NCBI RefSeq assembly: GCF_000001735.4
Contig: NC_003074.8
Coordinates: 11,346,101 to 11,410,100 of the forward strand
Source of the DNA: Arabidopsis thaliana
Taxonomy: Eukaryota > Streptophyta > Magnoliopsida > Brassicales > Brassicaceae
DNA: 64,000 nt
Reading direction: 5' to 3'
Part shown: piece by piece, positions 1 through 11,185 of the stretch
How positions within the stretch are numbered: the first letter of the stretch is position 1
Layout: each line of letters begins with the position of its first letter
Position numbers and translations under genes: made by a program
The notes under the pieces: model-generated
Databases searched by the model: none
The model's input: only the letters and a program-made list of their open reading frames with translations
What the model was told of the DNA's origin: nothing

Positions 1-1548
1 AATATATTTTTAAACATATTATAATAGTTACAAGCTTTTGAAATATTCTTTCTTCTAGATTCGATTTTTTTTTTTTTTAAATAGTAAAACAAAGTTTAAA
101 TACCAATGTTTAAATTTTTTAATGCAAATATTCAAAATGAGAACAATAAGTAATATGATTTTTTGACAGATCATTAATTGTATTCGAACAATAATAACTA
201 CCATATTTGCGATAATGCATAATGATAAGTTTAATTTAAAAACATACCAAAATCGTTGAGATCTAATTTTAGCTTTTAAAAAAAATATTTTCGTCATCCT
301 AAATTTAAAATATGTAATTCAGATTAGTTTTTTCCAGTAAAGCTAAGATTGAATCCAAATTAAAATCTAATTTTGTGTACAATCTATCTCTTATAAATGT
401 TATGCATACATTCATATTGCCTAACAATCAATCTAGAATATTGATTCTTTACAAAAATAGATAGAGATTCATATGTAAATTACTTCATGTTCTAATGATG
501 TTTATCTCCTAATTTTACTATCCATTTATGCGTATTCTTATGGATTATTCTTTCAGGGTCAACACTAGATTACAAAAAACTAGCCGGGTGTTGGTCAATA
601 TTATAGCTCAGATAAAATCATGGAATTAACACTCAAAATATAGTTATACAATCTGAAATAATAAACAAAACAAATATAACTTTTTTTAAAAAAAAACTAA
701 AATCAACAAATTTATCATTTTATAAAAAATAAAATAAAAATTAGCCCATGGTACCCTACGGGTAAATCACTACGATTTCATGAGGTTGCAATATCAATTT
801 ATACAAATTTTGACTTTTAAAATATACTTTATATAATTATTGAAGGTATACACTAAAAATCGGTTTTATATATTTCAATATCATAAATTTATAAATCACA
901 AATTATTTTTAAATATATTAATCCAAGATCTACCACAGGTCAATCCTTTGATTTTTTAATACATTACAATAAGAATATTTAAAATAATTAAAATAATATT
1001 TAATTTTACGGAATGAAGTTATCTGGTGGAACGAGTTTGGGTTGATACTCATACGGGACGATAATCTACGAGTGTAATCTTAGAATTAACAATTTTAACA
1101 CAATTATACAATCTTAAACACTAAACAAAAAAAAACAATATTTACAAAACAACTATAACTTAAAATTCAAATTTCTAGTTACAAAAAAATCGACCAACGG
1201 TGTACCGCAGAGTAAATTTCACATTATATCATCTAATTGATCAATTTTCAAAAAAAAACAATTAATTTGTATATACATCAAACTAACAAAAATACACAGA
1301 TTTTCCAAATATCTCTATATTATTCCGCAATTCAAAACAAATCTAACATTCGATTTACTATGCAAAATACAAATGAAACATAAATAATATAAATTAATAA
1401 AAAAATTTAGCTATTGTATCATAAATAACTCTATACACTTTTCTATGCACATTATAATTTATACATTACAATATCTTTTACTAAAAATGTATTCCAATAC
1501 ATTTCTTAAAATATGAAATCCCGCACGTAAGTGCGGGTCAGAATCTAG
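1..1548 (+). mobile_element. Helitron-like non-coding element, 3' terminus at 1520-1548
   Basis: AT-rich DNA without a credible gene. The right end has the hallmarks of a Helitron 3' terminus: a 7-bp GC stem (CCCGCAC, 1520-1526, and GTGCGGG, 1531-1537) around a 4-nt loop, then 11 nt, then CTAG (1545-1548) followed by a host T. Rolling-circle Helitrons end in a short hairpin 10-12 nt before CTRR and insert between A and T. The 5' end (TC) could not be placed and may lie outside the window. Two shorter CTAG-containing motifs near 560-590 may be ends of older copies. No Rep/helicase is present, so this would be non-autonomous. Confidence 0.55.
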
Positions 1549-1897
1549 TTACGTTTAATACTGAAGACTATGTATGTAAATTGTGAATTAAAACTTCATT
1601 TTAATATTACAGTTAAAGGATGTTATTAATTGATGAAAACTTTTTTTAAAAAAGAAATCAGTTTTCACATAATTTAATAATATATGATTATAATTTTGTG
1701 TAGTTAATTAATTATATTAATTGTAAATCATAAACAATTGTTTAAATTATGTTAAATGCTAAGTGATATATAAGAGAGGATCTTTAGAAAGCTCAATATG
1801 CAAAATTCTTATTTTTAATGTAAAAGAAGTAAAATGAATTTCTAAGAAAAACAAAGAACAAAGAAAATCAGAATTTTCATTATTTACATAAAAAAAT

Positions 1898-2512
1898 AGG
1901 GGTATTGACAAAAATGGCACTAAAAAACTTAATTATTCCAAAAATGGCACCTTCTTTTGAAATTTCCAAAAATAGCATAAAAGGTTTTTAATCCTCTATA
2001 AATTAATTAAATAATTAATTTTTTTTCTATTACTATTTATATCAATCTCCCAAATAAAAATGAGAGCAAACACTATTCTAATATTAAATGGAATAAAAAA
2101 ACCTTTTAAATAGTGAAAATATATATCCTAAATTGGAAATAAAAAAACCCAAATATAATACTACAAACTAATTTTAAAATGAAAAATATCTTTTAAATGG
2201 TGAAATATATACCCTAAATTGGAAATAGAAAACCCCTATTTTGGGGGATTGACACAAATAGCACTAAAAAACTTTATTATTCCAAAAATGACATCTTCTT
2301 TTGAAACTTCCAAAAATTGCATACAAAGTTTTTAATCCTCTATAAATTAATTAAATTATAAATTTTTTTATTACCATTTGTATCAATCTCCCAAATAAAA
2401 ATGAGAGCAAACACCAATCTAATATTAAATTGAATCAAAAAACTTATAAATAGTGAAAATATATACCCTAAATTGGAAATAAAGAACCCAAATATAATAC
2501 TACAAACTAATT
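1898..2512. repeat. Two diverged direct repeats (about 1898-2235 and 2246-2512)
   Basis: Both halves begin with a similar run (GGGGTATTGACA versus GGGGGATTGACA), then share ACTAAAAAACTT, TTATTCCAAAAATG, AATCTCCCAAATAAAAATG and CCTAAATTGGAAAT in the same order. They are AT-rich and non-coding. The first copy has an extra internal stretch near 2160-2235. They directly abut the palindrome that begins near 2518 and could be ends of the element that carried the DUF1985 gene, which is inference. Confidence 0.6.
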
Positions 2513-2602
2513 GTGTTTGGCTTGAGTGTTGTGTGAATGTTAAATCCCGTTGGCTTTACTGTTGCTTCATAAATCTCTCATAGAAAGTGTGCTTCATAGA
2601 CT

Positions 2603-3981
2603 ATGTTGTGTATTGCTGATTTTGGAAGGTGCATAATGTCCAAACACAATCTAGTGGTTCAGTCTATGATTACATTGCCTCCTACTAGATACGGGAAAGA
2701 AGATTGCAAGATATGTGGATCAATCAACAATCATTCAAAATTTAGTTACTTGAAGACCGTTAAAGAAATCCTCTCTGACTCTTTATTCAGTAGGCTGAAA
2801 ACTACTTTTCTTGTCCCAATCATCAAACAGGATTGAGAAAAGCAACTGGTAATCAAAAAGGAGTTAATGGCTTGGGTTTTTCTGGTCAGCTGGTTTACTT
2901 TCTGGTAGTAAGACAACTTGTGTCGTCAAAGAAAGACGAGCTTTGGTTTTGCATCAACAACAAGTCGATGAGATTTTCATTGACTGAGGTTCATCTTGTC
3001 ACGGGATTACCATGTTGGATAAAAGAAGATGAAATCTCAGTAGATTTTGAGTGTGATTGGCCTTTGTCTCCTTGCAAAACCCCTATCAAGGTGGATTATT
3101 TGATAGCACAATTGAAGGTATTGGATGATGAAGAAAGCAAGCTACAGCTTGTTATGTTGATTGTTATTTTAATCGTCTTCATGTTGTCATATGGCATTAC
3201 AAAGCACTCGGTTCCGAAGGAATTTTGGCTAATGCGAAAAAGAATATTCATGCGTATCCTTGGGAAAAGATGCATTTGACATGCTGGTATCGTCGGTAAA
3301 GGATGATGATAATACGAAAAATGTTACGAAGATTGATCTTAAAGGGTTTCCCATGGCATTGCAGCTATGACTGTTGGGATTTGTATCAGAATTAAAAAAG
3401 GCTTATGCTCGGCTCGATGATAAATCAGATCGTTTTCCTTTTTGTGTGAGGTATTTATCTACTGTTCATCCTTCTTATGAACAAATAATGAGTACGAAAT
3501 CTTGAGGTAATCAATGTTCTTGGTGATTCGAATGAAGAAGAAGATGATGATGTTCTTAATGCAATGAAGAAGAAGATGATGATGTTCTTAATGCACTTGT
3601 TGAATAGTGATTACGTATTCTCTGAGTTAGATTGGAAGAGAGTTTATACACTTGTTCAGCACCAAGAAGATGAGGAAGTTGAGATTTGGTGATGGGTCAG
3701 ACGTAGATGCAGAGATGCAGACACATGATAGCGCTGGTGAGACGCAAACAGACGCAGATGTAAAGAGGCAAACAGATGATAGCGAGGATGAGACGCAGAC
3801 GCTGGAGAAAGATCAAGGATTGGTTGAAAGATTTCAAAAACTAAGTTTTCAAGATGATGAACCTTCTGCCATCACTGCAATACTCACCACACCACTAAAA
3901 AATCTCGATACAAACGAGTGCTTAGAAAAAAAACAAATATTCTCTCCCTTTGGACATAAGAAGAAATCTCAAAGGCGGTGA
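2603..3981 (+). pseudogene. DUF1985/DUF287-type transposon-associated gene, left copy, broken
   Basis: Reading frames at 2603-2836, 2833-3279 and 3652-3981, with out-of-frame pieces between, together resemble plant proteins with a DUF1985 domain. The diagnostic stretch is FSLTEVHLVTGLPCW (about 2973-3020), then DFECDWP, then further on KGFPMALQL, recalling DUF287. The C-terminal part is acidic and repetitive (ETQTDAD, EDETQTLEK). DUF1985 genes, often fused to ULP1-type peptidases, are frequently carried by Mutator-like elements in Arabidopsis; no peptidase part is seen here. Frameshifts and stops lie near 2834, 3280, 3370 (KGFPMALQL followed by a stop) and 3500, so it is dead as a protein gene. 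Confidence 0.65.
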
Positions 3982-4227
3982 AGGAAAGATCATTGGAACA
4001 TCATAGGTGGTTTATCTCCTTTCAAAAACTCTTGCCTCTAGTGGACACTTGGTATGATTTCGGTTGTTATGTGTCCTTTTGTTATGTTATGTTCTAGCTG
4101 TGTTCAAAAGCATAGCAAAAGGACACATAACAACCGAAATCATACCAAGTGTCCACTAGAGACAAGAGTTCTGAGTACTGAGTTTGAAAGGAGATAAACC
4201 ACCTATGATGTTCAAAAGATCTTTCTT

Positions 4228-5540
4228 TCAATGCCTTTGAGATTTCTTATCATGTCCATTGGGAGAGAATATTTTTTCTGTATAAACATGTGTCTGTGCA
4301 GTGCTGGCAAAAGGTTCATCATCTTGAAAACTCAGTTGTTGAAATACTTCAACCAATCCTTGATCTTTCTTTAGCGTCTGCGCCTGCGTCTCATCCGCGC
4401 TATCCTTTGTCTGCGTCTTTGCATTTGCGTCTGTTGGCATCTCACTCGCGCTATCCTCTGTCTGCATCTTTGCATCTGCGTCTCACCCACATCTGCGTCT
4501 GCATCTGACCCATCACTCAACTTCCACATCTTGTTGGTGCTGAACAAGTGCATAACATCTCTTCCAATCTAATCGAGAGAATACGTAATCACTCTTTAAC
4601 AAGTGCATAAGAACATCATCATCTTCTTCTTCATTCGAATCACTAAGAACACTGATTACCTCAAGATCTTCTCTCTTACTCATGATTTGTTCATAAGAAG
4701 GCTGAACAGTAGATAAATACCTCGCACAAACAAGAAAACGGTCTGATTTATCATCGAGCCGAGCATAAGCCATGGGAAACCCTTTAACATCAATCTTCGT
4801 AACATTTTTCTTCTTATCATCATCTTTTACCGACGACACCAGCATATCAAATGCATCTTTTCCCTAGGGATACGCATGGATATTCTTTTCGCATTGGCCA
4901 AATAATCTTTCGAAACCGAGTATTTTGTAATGTCATATGGCAGCATGAAGACGATCAAAATAACAATCAACATAACAAGTTGTACCTTGCATTCCTCATC
5001 ATCCAAGACCTTCAATTATGCTATAAAATCATCCACCTTGATAGGGGGTTTGTCAGGCAACAAAGGCCAATCACACTCAAAATCTATTGGGACTTCATCC
5101 TCTTTTATCCAGCATGGTAATCCCGTGACAAGATGAAACTCATCAATGAGAATCTCATCGGCTTGTTGTTGATGCAAAACCATATCTCGTCTTTCCTTGA
5201 CGGCACGAGCTGTTTTACTACCAGAAAGTGAACCAACTGACCAAAAAACCCAAGCAATCAACTCTTTTTTTTATTACCAACTACTTTTCCTAAACCCCTT
5301 TGATGATCGGGCCAAGAAAAGTAGTTTTCAGCCTAGTGAATAACGAGTCAGAGAGAATTTCTTTAACAGTCTTCAAATAACTAAATTTTGAATGATTGTT
5401 GATTGATCCTCTTATTTTGCAATCTTATTTCCCATATCTAGTAGGAGGCATTGTAATCATAGACTGAGCCATTAGATTGTGTTCAGACATTATGCACCTG
5501 CCAAAATCATCAATACACAACATAGTCTATAAAATTCATA
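4228..5540 (-). pseudogene. DUF1985/DUF287-type gene, inverted right copy, broken
   Basis: Mirror copy of the gene at 2603-3981. Frames 5261-5016 (containing EFHLVTGLPCWIKEDE), 5015-4827, 4845-4513 and 4467-4228 follow the same order as in the left arm. It has its own lesions: the segment following KGFPM is deleted, so KGFPM runs directly into AYARLDDKS, and the acidic tail is rearranged into short tandem pieces around 4380-4500 (repeats of about 42 bp). Lesions independent of the left copy show that both decayed separately after duplication. Confidence 0.65.
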
Positions 5541-5617
5541 TAAAGGAAACTTTCTATTAGAGATTTATGAAGCAACAGTAAAGTCAACAAGATTTAACAT
5601 TCACACAACACTCGATT

Positions 5618-6413
5618 CAAATACTTCACCTTCACTTTACTATCAAATCCTAAGTACAGACACTCAAAGTTACAACCTGTAATATAATCTACATGATACT
5701 TCATCAACGATCTTTTTCACATCACTACCAACGATCTCAAGTAGTTGTTTATTAACACTAGTGCTAGAGGACAGAAATAACCAAACCAAAATTTCTCAAA
5801 GTAAACTTTATTTTCAATCTTTAATATCGTTCTAATTAGTCTTAGACTCTTAGCTACACATAAAAAGCATGAAAGACTACCTTTCTTTGAGTCATGTTAC
5901 ATATGCGAAGATCAGCTATAGAACTGTGTGGAGTTCATAAACCCATAAAAACTGATCCAAAGTGGCAATGGCAATCTTAAGATGACGAAAAAAGAAGAGA
6001 GATTTATGACACAAATCTTAATACTTACGCAACAAATCACAAGGAACAAGAACAAAGATTTAAATGAAACAACAGTAAAGCCAACGAGACTTAACATTCA
6101 CACCACACTCAAACACTTCACATTCACTTTACTATCAAATTCACCCGCAAAAGCAAACTCGATTCACAACAACCCCAGAAAACTTATTGACAGAAACCGA
6201 GAAAACTTAGAGTCAATGACGAATTCAAGCATTCCACAAGTAAGATGCCACCACACGCAAAAAAACTCGTATCACAATAACCCAGAAAACTTTTTGACAG
6301 AAAACTTATTTACAAGTTACAACAATCCGACAGTTCACGACGCTAAGCTTATTTACAAACGTGTTGACTTGACTTCCTTAAGAGGGTATAGAGATCAACA
6401 CAACACAGAGAAT
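5618..6413. other. Non-coding spacer between two palindromes, with a repeated 80-bp motif
   Basis: No gene is supported. About 6065-6150 resembles 5575-5655, the outer edge of the preceding palindrome, in the same orientation: CAACAGTAAAG, TTAACATTCACAC and CTTTACTATCAAAT recur in order. Within 6150-6300 shorter phrases such as AACCCAGAAAACTT recur. Part of this spacer next to 6413 may be the U5 end of the inverted Sirevirus LTR, because the LTR end could not be fixed. Confidence 0.45.
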
Positions 6414-6780
6414 TTCTTAGAACTATATTCTTATTGATAACAAACTGTTTACAATTGTTATCTCGGATATTACTTGATCTATTCTACCCAAATGATCAAA
6501 CCCGACTAAGAATACCTAAGCCTAATTCTCTTCTCTGTTTCTTATCACTCTCACGTGAAGACAAGGAGAACTACACACTCACCTTCAAGCTTTTGCAATG
6601 CTCTGAAGTTTACAATCGTATGACAGTATTCTAGAGTGCTTAAAGCGCCTCACGCTAAGTTCTAGAATACTTATCCCTACTCTCCAGAACCCTAAACCTA
6701 GGATCTCCGAGAATCTCGTTTTAAAGAATCTTCCTTGTTTCCAAGCTTATTCCTTCCTAAATCTTCGAGACTTGATTTGA
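6414..6780 (-). repeat. Partial Sirevirus LTR, left arm
   Basis: Reverse complement of about 11412-11757. Shared landmarks in order are the GATCCTAGGTTT region, TATTCTAGAACTTAGCGTGA, AATACTGTCATACGATTGTA, CACGTGAGAGTGATAAG and AACAATTGTAAACAGTTTG. The start of the LTR was removed by the deletion that also took the env-like frame. The two copies diverge after AATAAGAATATAGTT, so the true LTR end is uncertain. Confidence 0.75.
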
Positions 6781-7393
6781 CTCCTCAAACCCTAACTCCT
6801 CTTTTTCCCTCCAATACCCGAGCAAAAACTTCTTGAATCCTTATTGGATTTTGAAACTCGAACTGGGCTTGGACCTAAAAATTGTATTACTCTAAAACAC
6901 TTAACAAACGCATAAGAGCTCATTTGCCAAGAAACCCATCAATCAAATTTTTTTAGTTAGCACAGGATTGCAAATAGCAGAGATGAGATGATTTCAACAG
7001 TCATATCCTGAAACAGTTTAGTGACCCAAACAGATAATTGATACATGCGGGTAGTAGCTTTCCAAACATTTTCAAAGCATATCTCTTCCTTGTACTCTGT
7101 TCAGTGCTTTGTGTCTATCGGTTGTTCAGAACTTAGAAAGAAACTGTTACAACCACTCAGATCGTTGATAGATCAGCTCAATGTTCAGTGGCTAGTCTTT
7201 CACACTGTCATGCCTTCAGTTCTAAACGATCAAGGCAATGTGTAACAAGCAGCTGGAATTTCCTTTGAAGATAGCTTTACCAAACAGGAGCTTGATGATA
7301 TGTGTTTTTGAACTGCTCCTTATTTTTGTCATATTAGCAATATCACTTGACTTCTTAATTGCTGATATTCGAACTTAGTGATCTTGATACACT

Positions 7394-7428
<35 letters not shown>

Positions 7429-7679
7429 TCAAGTTCATTTAGTTGGTTGATCTTCTCAGCTCTATGACCTCCTAGTAGATGATAATGTTTTATGTCTGAT
7501 TTAACCCGGCATGACAGGCAGCTATTTTCCACATGGCTTTACAAAGTGTTGATCCTCTATTCATCTTTGGATTTCCATGACCTGTTCTCGCTTTGTGTCC
7601 CTGTTTTAGATCAGCACAACTCACAAATAGATTACAGATCAAACATTCCAATGAACATTCATAAAGTACGAAATTTGCT

Positions 7680-8059
7680 CTAATTCAGAGGTTTGATAAA
7701 CAATTCAGCTAGTTGGTTTTTAGTACCCACATGTTCAATAGCTATCAATTTCTCCTCAACCAGTTTGCGAATATAACTATGTTGATGATCTATGTGCTTA
7801 GTACGAGACTTTCTAACAGGTTCTTTGAAACAACTTATAACACTATAATTATTGCAAAGTATTAACAGAACATCAGAAATCATACCACACTCCTCTGTGA
7901 GTTGTTTCACCCGTATGAGTTGAGCACTCGAACTTTTTTAAAGCACTGAGTTCTGCTTCAGCAGTTGATAGGACCAACCTTTTCTGCTTCTTGCTCTTCC
8001 AAGACACCATGTTGTTTCCAATGAAGTAGCATCCACCATGTTGTTTCCAATGAAGTAGC
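7680..8059 (-). pseudogene. Copia RNase H C-terminal fragment, left arm
   Basis: Minus-strand translation gives GNNMVSWKSKK, LSTAEAEL, CFKEPVRKSRTKHIDHQHSY and IEHVGTKNQLAELF, the standard end of a Ty1/Copia RNase H domain. STAEAE and the basic RSRTKH-type stretch before the H-x-H are family hallmarks. A frameshift near 7940 separates STAEAEL from the rest, and the 5' end runs into the N gap. It cannot encode an active enzyme. Confidence 0.8.
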
Positions 8060-8159
8060 NNNNNNNNNNNNNNNNNNNNNNNNNNNNNNNNNNNNNNNNN
8101 NNNNNNNNNNNNNNNNNNNNNNNNNNNNNNNNNNNNNNNNNNNNNNNNNNNNNNNNNNN
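8060..8159. other. Assembly gap (100 N)
   Basis: Exactly 100 N, the usual placeholder for a gap of unknown length. It lies at the centre of the inverted Sirevirus pair and between copies of a 29-bp tandem repeat, a context that assemblers commonly fail to cross. Translations reading through the N run are meaningless. Confidence 0.99.
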
Positions 8160-8202
8160 CAACAGATCATCGTATGTCATCCAATGTTGTTTCTATTGGA
8201 GT

Positions 8203-8631
8203 ATGCTACTTCATTGGAAACAACATGGTGGATGCTACTTCATTGGAAACAACATGGTGTCTTGGAAGAGCAAGAAGCAGAACAACTTGGTCCTATCAAC
8301 CGCTGAAGCAGAACTCAGTGCTTTGAAAAGTTCGAGTGCTCAACTCATACGGATGAAACAACTCACCAAGGAGTGTGGTATGATTTCTGATGTTCCGTTA
8401 ATACTTTGCAATAATCATAGTGCTATAAGTTGTTTCAAAGAACCTGTTAGAAAGTCTCGTACTAAGCACGTAGATCATCAACATAGTTATATTCGCAAAC
8501 TGGTTGAGGAGAAACGAATAGCTATTGAACATGTGGGTACTAAAAACCAACTAGCTGAAATGTTTGTCAAACCTCTGAATTATAGCAAATTTCGTACTTT
8601 ACTAATGTTCATTGAAATGTTTGATTTGTAA
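8203..8631 (+). pseudogene. Copia RNase H C-terminal fragment, right arm
   Basis: An open stretch of about 140 codons without a native start. Recognisable blocks are GNNMVSWKSKKQ, LSTAEAELSALK, LILCNNHSAI, VRKSRTKHVDHQHSYIRK and TKNQLAEMFVKPL, which end Ty1/Copia polyproteins. The RNase H strand containing CNNxSAI is present, but the domain's N-terminal half is missing. The natural polyprotein stop follows near 8629. It is better preserved than its mirror copy at 7680-8059. Confidence 0.85.
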
Positions 8632-9464
8632 TCTATTTGTGAGTTGTGCTGATCTAGAACAGGGACACAAAGCGAGAACAGGTCATGGAAATCCAAAGAT
8701 GAATAGAGGATCAGCACTTTGTAAAGCCATGTGGAAAATAGTTGCCTGTCATGCCGGGTCAAATCCGACGTAAAAGATTGTCATCTAATAGGAGGTCAAA
8801 GAGCTGAGAAGATCAACCAACTGAATGGACTTGATACACACACACACAAAAAAAAAAAAAATGTGTATCAAGATCACTTAGTTCGAATATCACTAATTGA
8901 GAAGTCAAGTGATATTGCTGATATGACAAAAAGAAGGAGCAGTTCAAAAACACATATCATCACGCTCCTGTTTGGTAAAGCTATCTTCAAAAGAAATTTC
9001 AGCTGCCTGTTACACGTTGTCCTGATCGTTTAGAACTGAAGGTATGACAGTGTGAAAGACTAGCCACTGAACATTGAGCTAATCTATCAACAATCTGAGT
9101 GGTTGTGACAGTTTCTTGCTAAGTTCTGAACAACCGATAGGCACAAAGCACTGAACAGAGTACAAGGAAGAGGTATGCTTTGAAAATGTTTGGATAGCTA
9201 CTACTCGCATGTATCAATTGTCTGTTTGGGTCACTAAACAGTTTCAGGATATGGCTGTTGAAATCATCTCATCTCTGCTAATTGCAATCCTCTGCTAACT
9301 AAAAAAATTTGATTGATGAGTTTCTTGGCAATTGAGCGCTTATGCGTTTGTTAAGTGTTTCAGAGTAATACAATTTTTAGGTCCAAGCCCAGTTCGAGTC
9401 TCAAAAGCCCATAAGGATTCAAGAAGTTTTTCTCGGGTATTGGAGGGAAAAAGAGGAGTTAGGG

Positions 9465-10779
9465 TTGGAGGAGTCAAATCAACTGTCTTTGAAAGTCGAG
9501 AAGGCAAACCCTTGTGCTCAAAGCAAATCCATCAGAACTCGAGTGAGAGAGAGCATGAAATCAATTCTTCCGGGGCTGCAACATCTTGTTCACCAGAAAT
9601 CTGAGTCCGAATTGTCTGGAGATCTACCAGATTCACAGCCCAGCGACGCGATGCCAGAGGTTCCACAGCCGATTGAATCGAAATCTCAAGAGGTGAAGTC
9701 TGACGAAGAACTTTTGATGCCTGATTCCAAGTGGGCTATGATACTTGTCACAGGCCCGCCGCCACCGATCATCGAAATTGAGGACGAGACTCAGTCGTCA
9801 ACCAATCAGGTTCAGAAGGCTGAACCAAAATTTCCCGAGGCTGCACCTTCTCAACCCTCTGTTGCTTCAAGGATGCGTAAGAGGAAGCAATCCACCGCTG
9901 GATAGGGTGGAAAGCGGATGAAGCAAGAAAAGGGCAAGGGGATCACCGCTTCATCTACCTTCGATGGAATCCGATTCGTCTCGAATGAGGCTGAGAAGAT
10001 GTATGCTCATTTTTCCCGAAGAACTTCATTGTAGAAGATGGTTTGTCTAGGAAAATGGATGAGGCTGTTCGGAGTTTTATTGAGAAGGCTGGATTGATTC
10101 GTACGGTGACTGATTTGAAACCGTATAAGGAGGAACTGGTGTTTGAATTCTGGGCAAATCTGCCTACAGTGAAGGTTGATACCACCAATGTTGGTGTTTT
10201 GGTGCGTAATTGGGAGTATGAGTTCTCCCCTGAGAATATTAATGAGCTGTTTGGGTTGGCATCTGTCGACGTGAGACAGCAACGAATGGACATGGTGGGG
10301 TTGATGGAGGATGAGGTCGCAAAGTTTCTGACTGATGGCAAGGTCAAGTCTCTGAAGGGGTTGCTGGTGAGTGCTTTCTCTCCACCAGGCCGAAAGCTGT
10401 TCAAACTATGTTGCACCAACTGGTCTCCAACATCGAATGATGGTATGCACAGCCTGACAGAGCCAAGCTGGTATACATGATCATGCACAACATTCCATTC
10501 GACTTTGGGAGGATGGTGTTTGATCACATTCTTCAGTTGGCAATAAAACCAGAAACTAAGCTCTTCCTGCTATTTCCAAACCTGGTCTACCAGTTGATAC
10601 AGACGCAACGCCATGTTCAGATCCCAGTAAACCCACCCGCATCAGCAGCGTCGACAAAGAAGAAGAAGGTGAAGCAGAGTGTAGTTGCAGGACGCAAAGA
10701 CTCAGCCAACCGCAGGGCGATGAAAATTGCCATCGAAATTTTGCAGGCTGCTCTAGATGCAGGTAAGTGTTCTGTGTGA
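9465..10779 (+). pseudogene. Sirevirus env-like ORF (plant transposon protein domain), broken
   Basis: Three consecutive frames, 9465-9905, 10043-10480 and 10477-10779, form one decayed gene after the pol end. The N-terminal part is rich in Pro, Glu and Ser. The middle block FEFWANLPTVKV, then VGVLVRNWEYEFSPENINELF, matches the conserved core of the putative plant transposon protein domain seen in Sirevirus and Athila extra ORFs. The tail is Lys-rich (STKKKKVKQ). A stop at 9903 and frameshifts near 10015 and 10475 break it. It has no clear signal peptide or fusion peptide, so an envelope function is only the traditional label and is not shown here. Confidence 0.7.
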
Positions 10780-10841
10780 TCTTCTTCACCTGAATTGTAT
10801 ATCTCTGTTTGTATACATAATGCTAAGTTATGTGCTCAAGC

Positions 10842-11184
10842 AGGGGGAGATAAGTCGGATTCTTCGGCAACTGATGATGCTGGGGGAGATTAAGTTGTGG
10901 GGGAGCCTATTTTGATTCCTTTTGATTTCTTGTTTTAAGCTCGGTTATAATTCTGACCAAAACAATGTTCTTTTTGTTTGTAATAACATTGTATCATCGT
11001 GAACATGAGTCTCTAATAATTTTTTAACACATTGTCAACTTTTAGACTAATCGCATTATGTTGTTTATGCTAGAATGTTCTTCTAGAGTTTGTCTATTGG
11101 TTGTGTGTTATGTCTCCTGGTTGAGTTTCAGGTTATATCAATGGAAGAATGCTTGTGTATCAAACTCAATCAAATAGGGGGAGA
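10842..11184 (+). promoter_or_regulatory. Multiple polypurine tracts before the Sirevirus 3' LTR
   Basis: Four near-identical purine runs with the core GGGGGAG occur at about 10842-10852, 10882-10889, 10897-10905 and 11175-11184; the last abuts the LTR start. Polypurine tracts prime plus-strand DNA synthesis in retrotransposons. Several copies in tandem are described as a Sirevirus trait. Only the last is positioned to prime the LTR. Confidence 0.7.
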
Positions 11185-11185
11185 T

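Larger units (their letters stand above)
2518..5617. repeat. Large imperfect palindrome (arms about 1.5 kb, centre about 4098)
   Basis: The left arm (about 2518-4081) is matched by the reverse complement of about 4116-5617. The innermost 46 bp (4036-4081 versus 4116-4161) are nearly perfect; the loop is 4082-4115. The outer ends also match: GAATGTTAAATC near 2536 pairs with GATTTAACATTC near 5589. Both arms carry the same broken DUF1985-type gene in opposite directions. The arms differ by many substitutions and small indels, so this is an old inverted duplication rather than an assembly duplicate. A transcript across it could fold into a long hairpin. Confidence 0.8.
6414..8059 (-). mobile_element. 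Sirevirus (Ty1/Copia) 3' fragment, inverted left arm
   Basis: Read on the minus strand from the N gap, this holds the end of a Copia RNase H domain (8059-7680), the post-RNase H non-coding region (7679-6800) and part of an LTR (about 6780-6414). It mirrors 8160-11772. Relative to that arm it lacks the whole env-like frame, the polypurine tracts and the first part of the LTR: homology jumps from the equivalent of about 9484 to that of about 11412. A T-tract/GT microsatellite at 7391-7430 matches the CA/A-tract at 8838-8862 in the other arm. Confidence 0.75.

Noticed and set aside
2518-5617. Assembly artefact as explanation of the palindrome
   Set aside because: The arms carry independent indels and frameshifts, which an artefactual duplication would not show.
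9465-10779. A functional viral envelope gene
   Set aside because: The frame has a stop and two frameshifts, lacks a signal peptide and fusion peptide, and matches the plant transposon protein domain rather than any viral glycoprotein.
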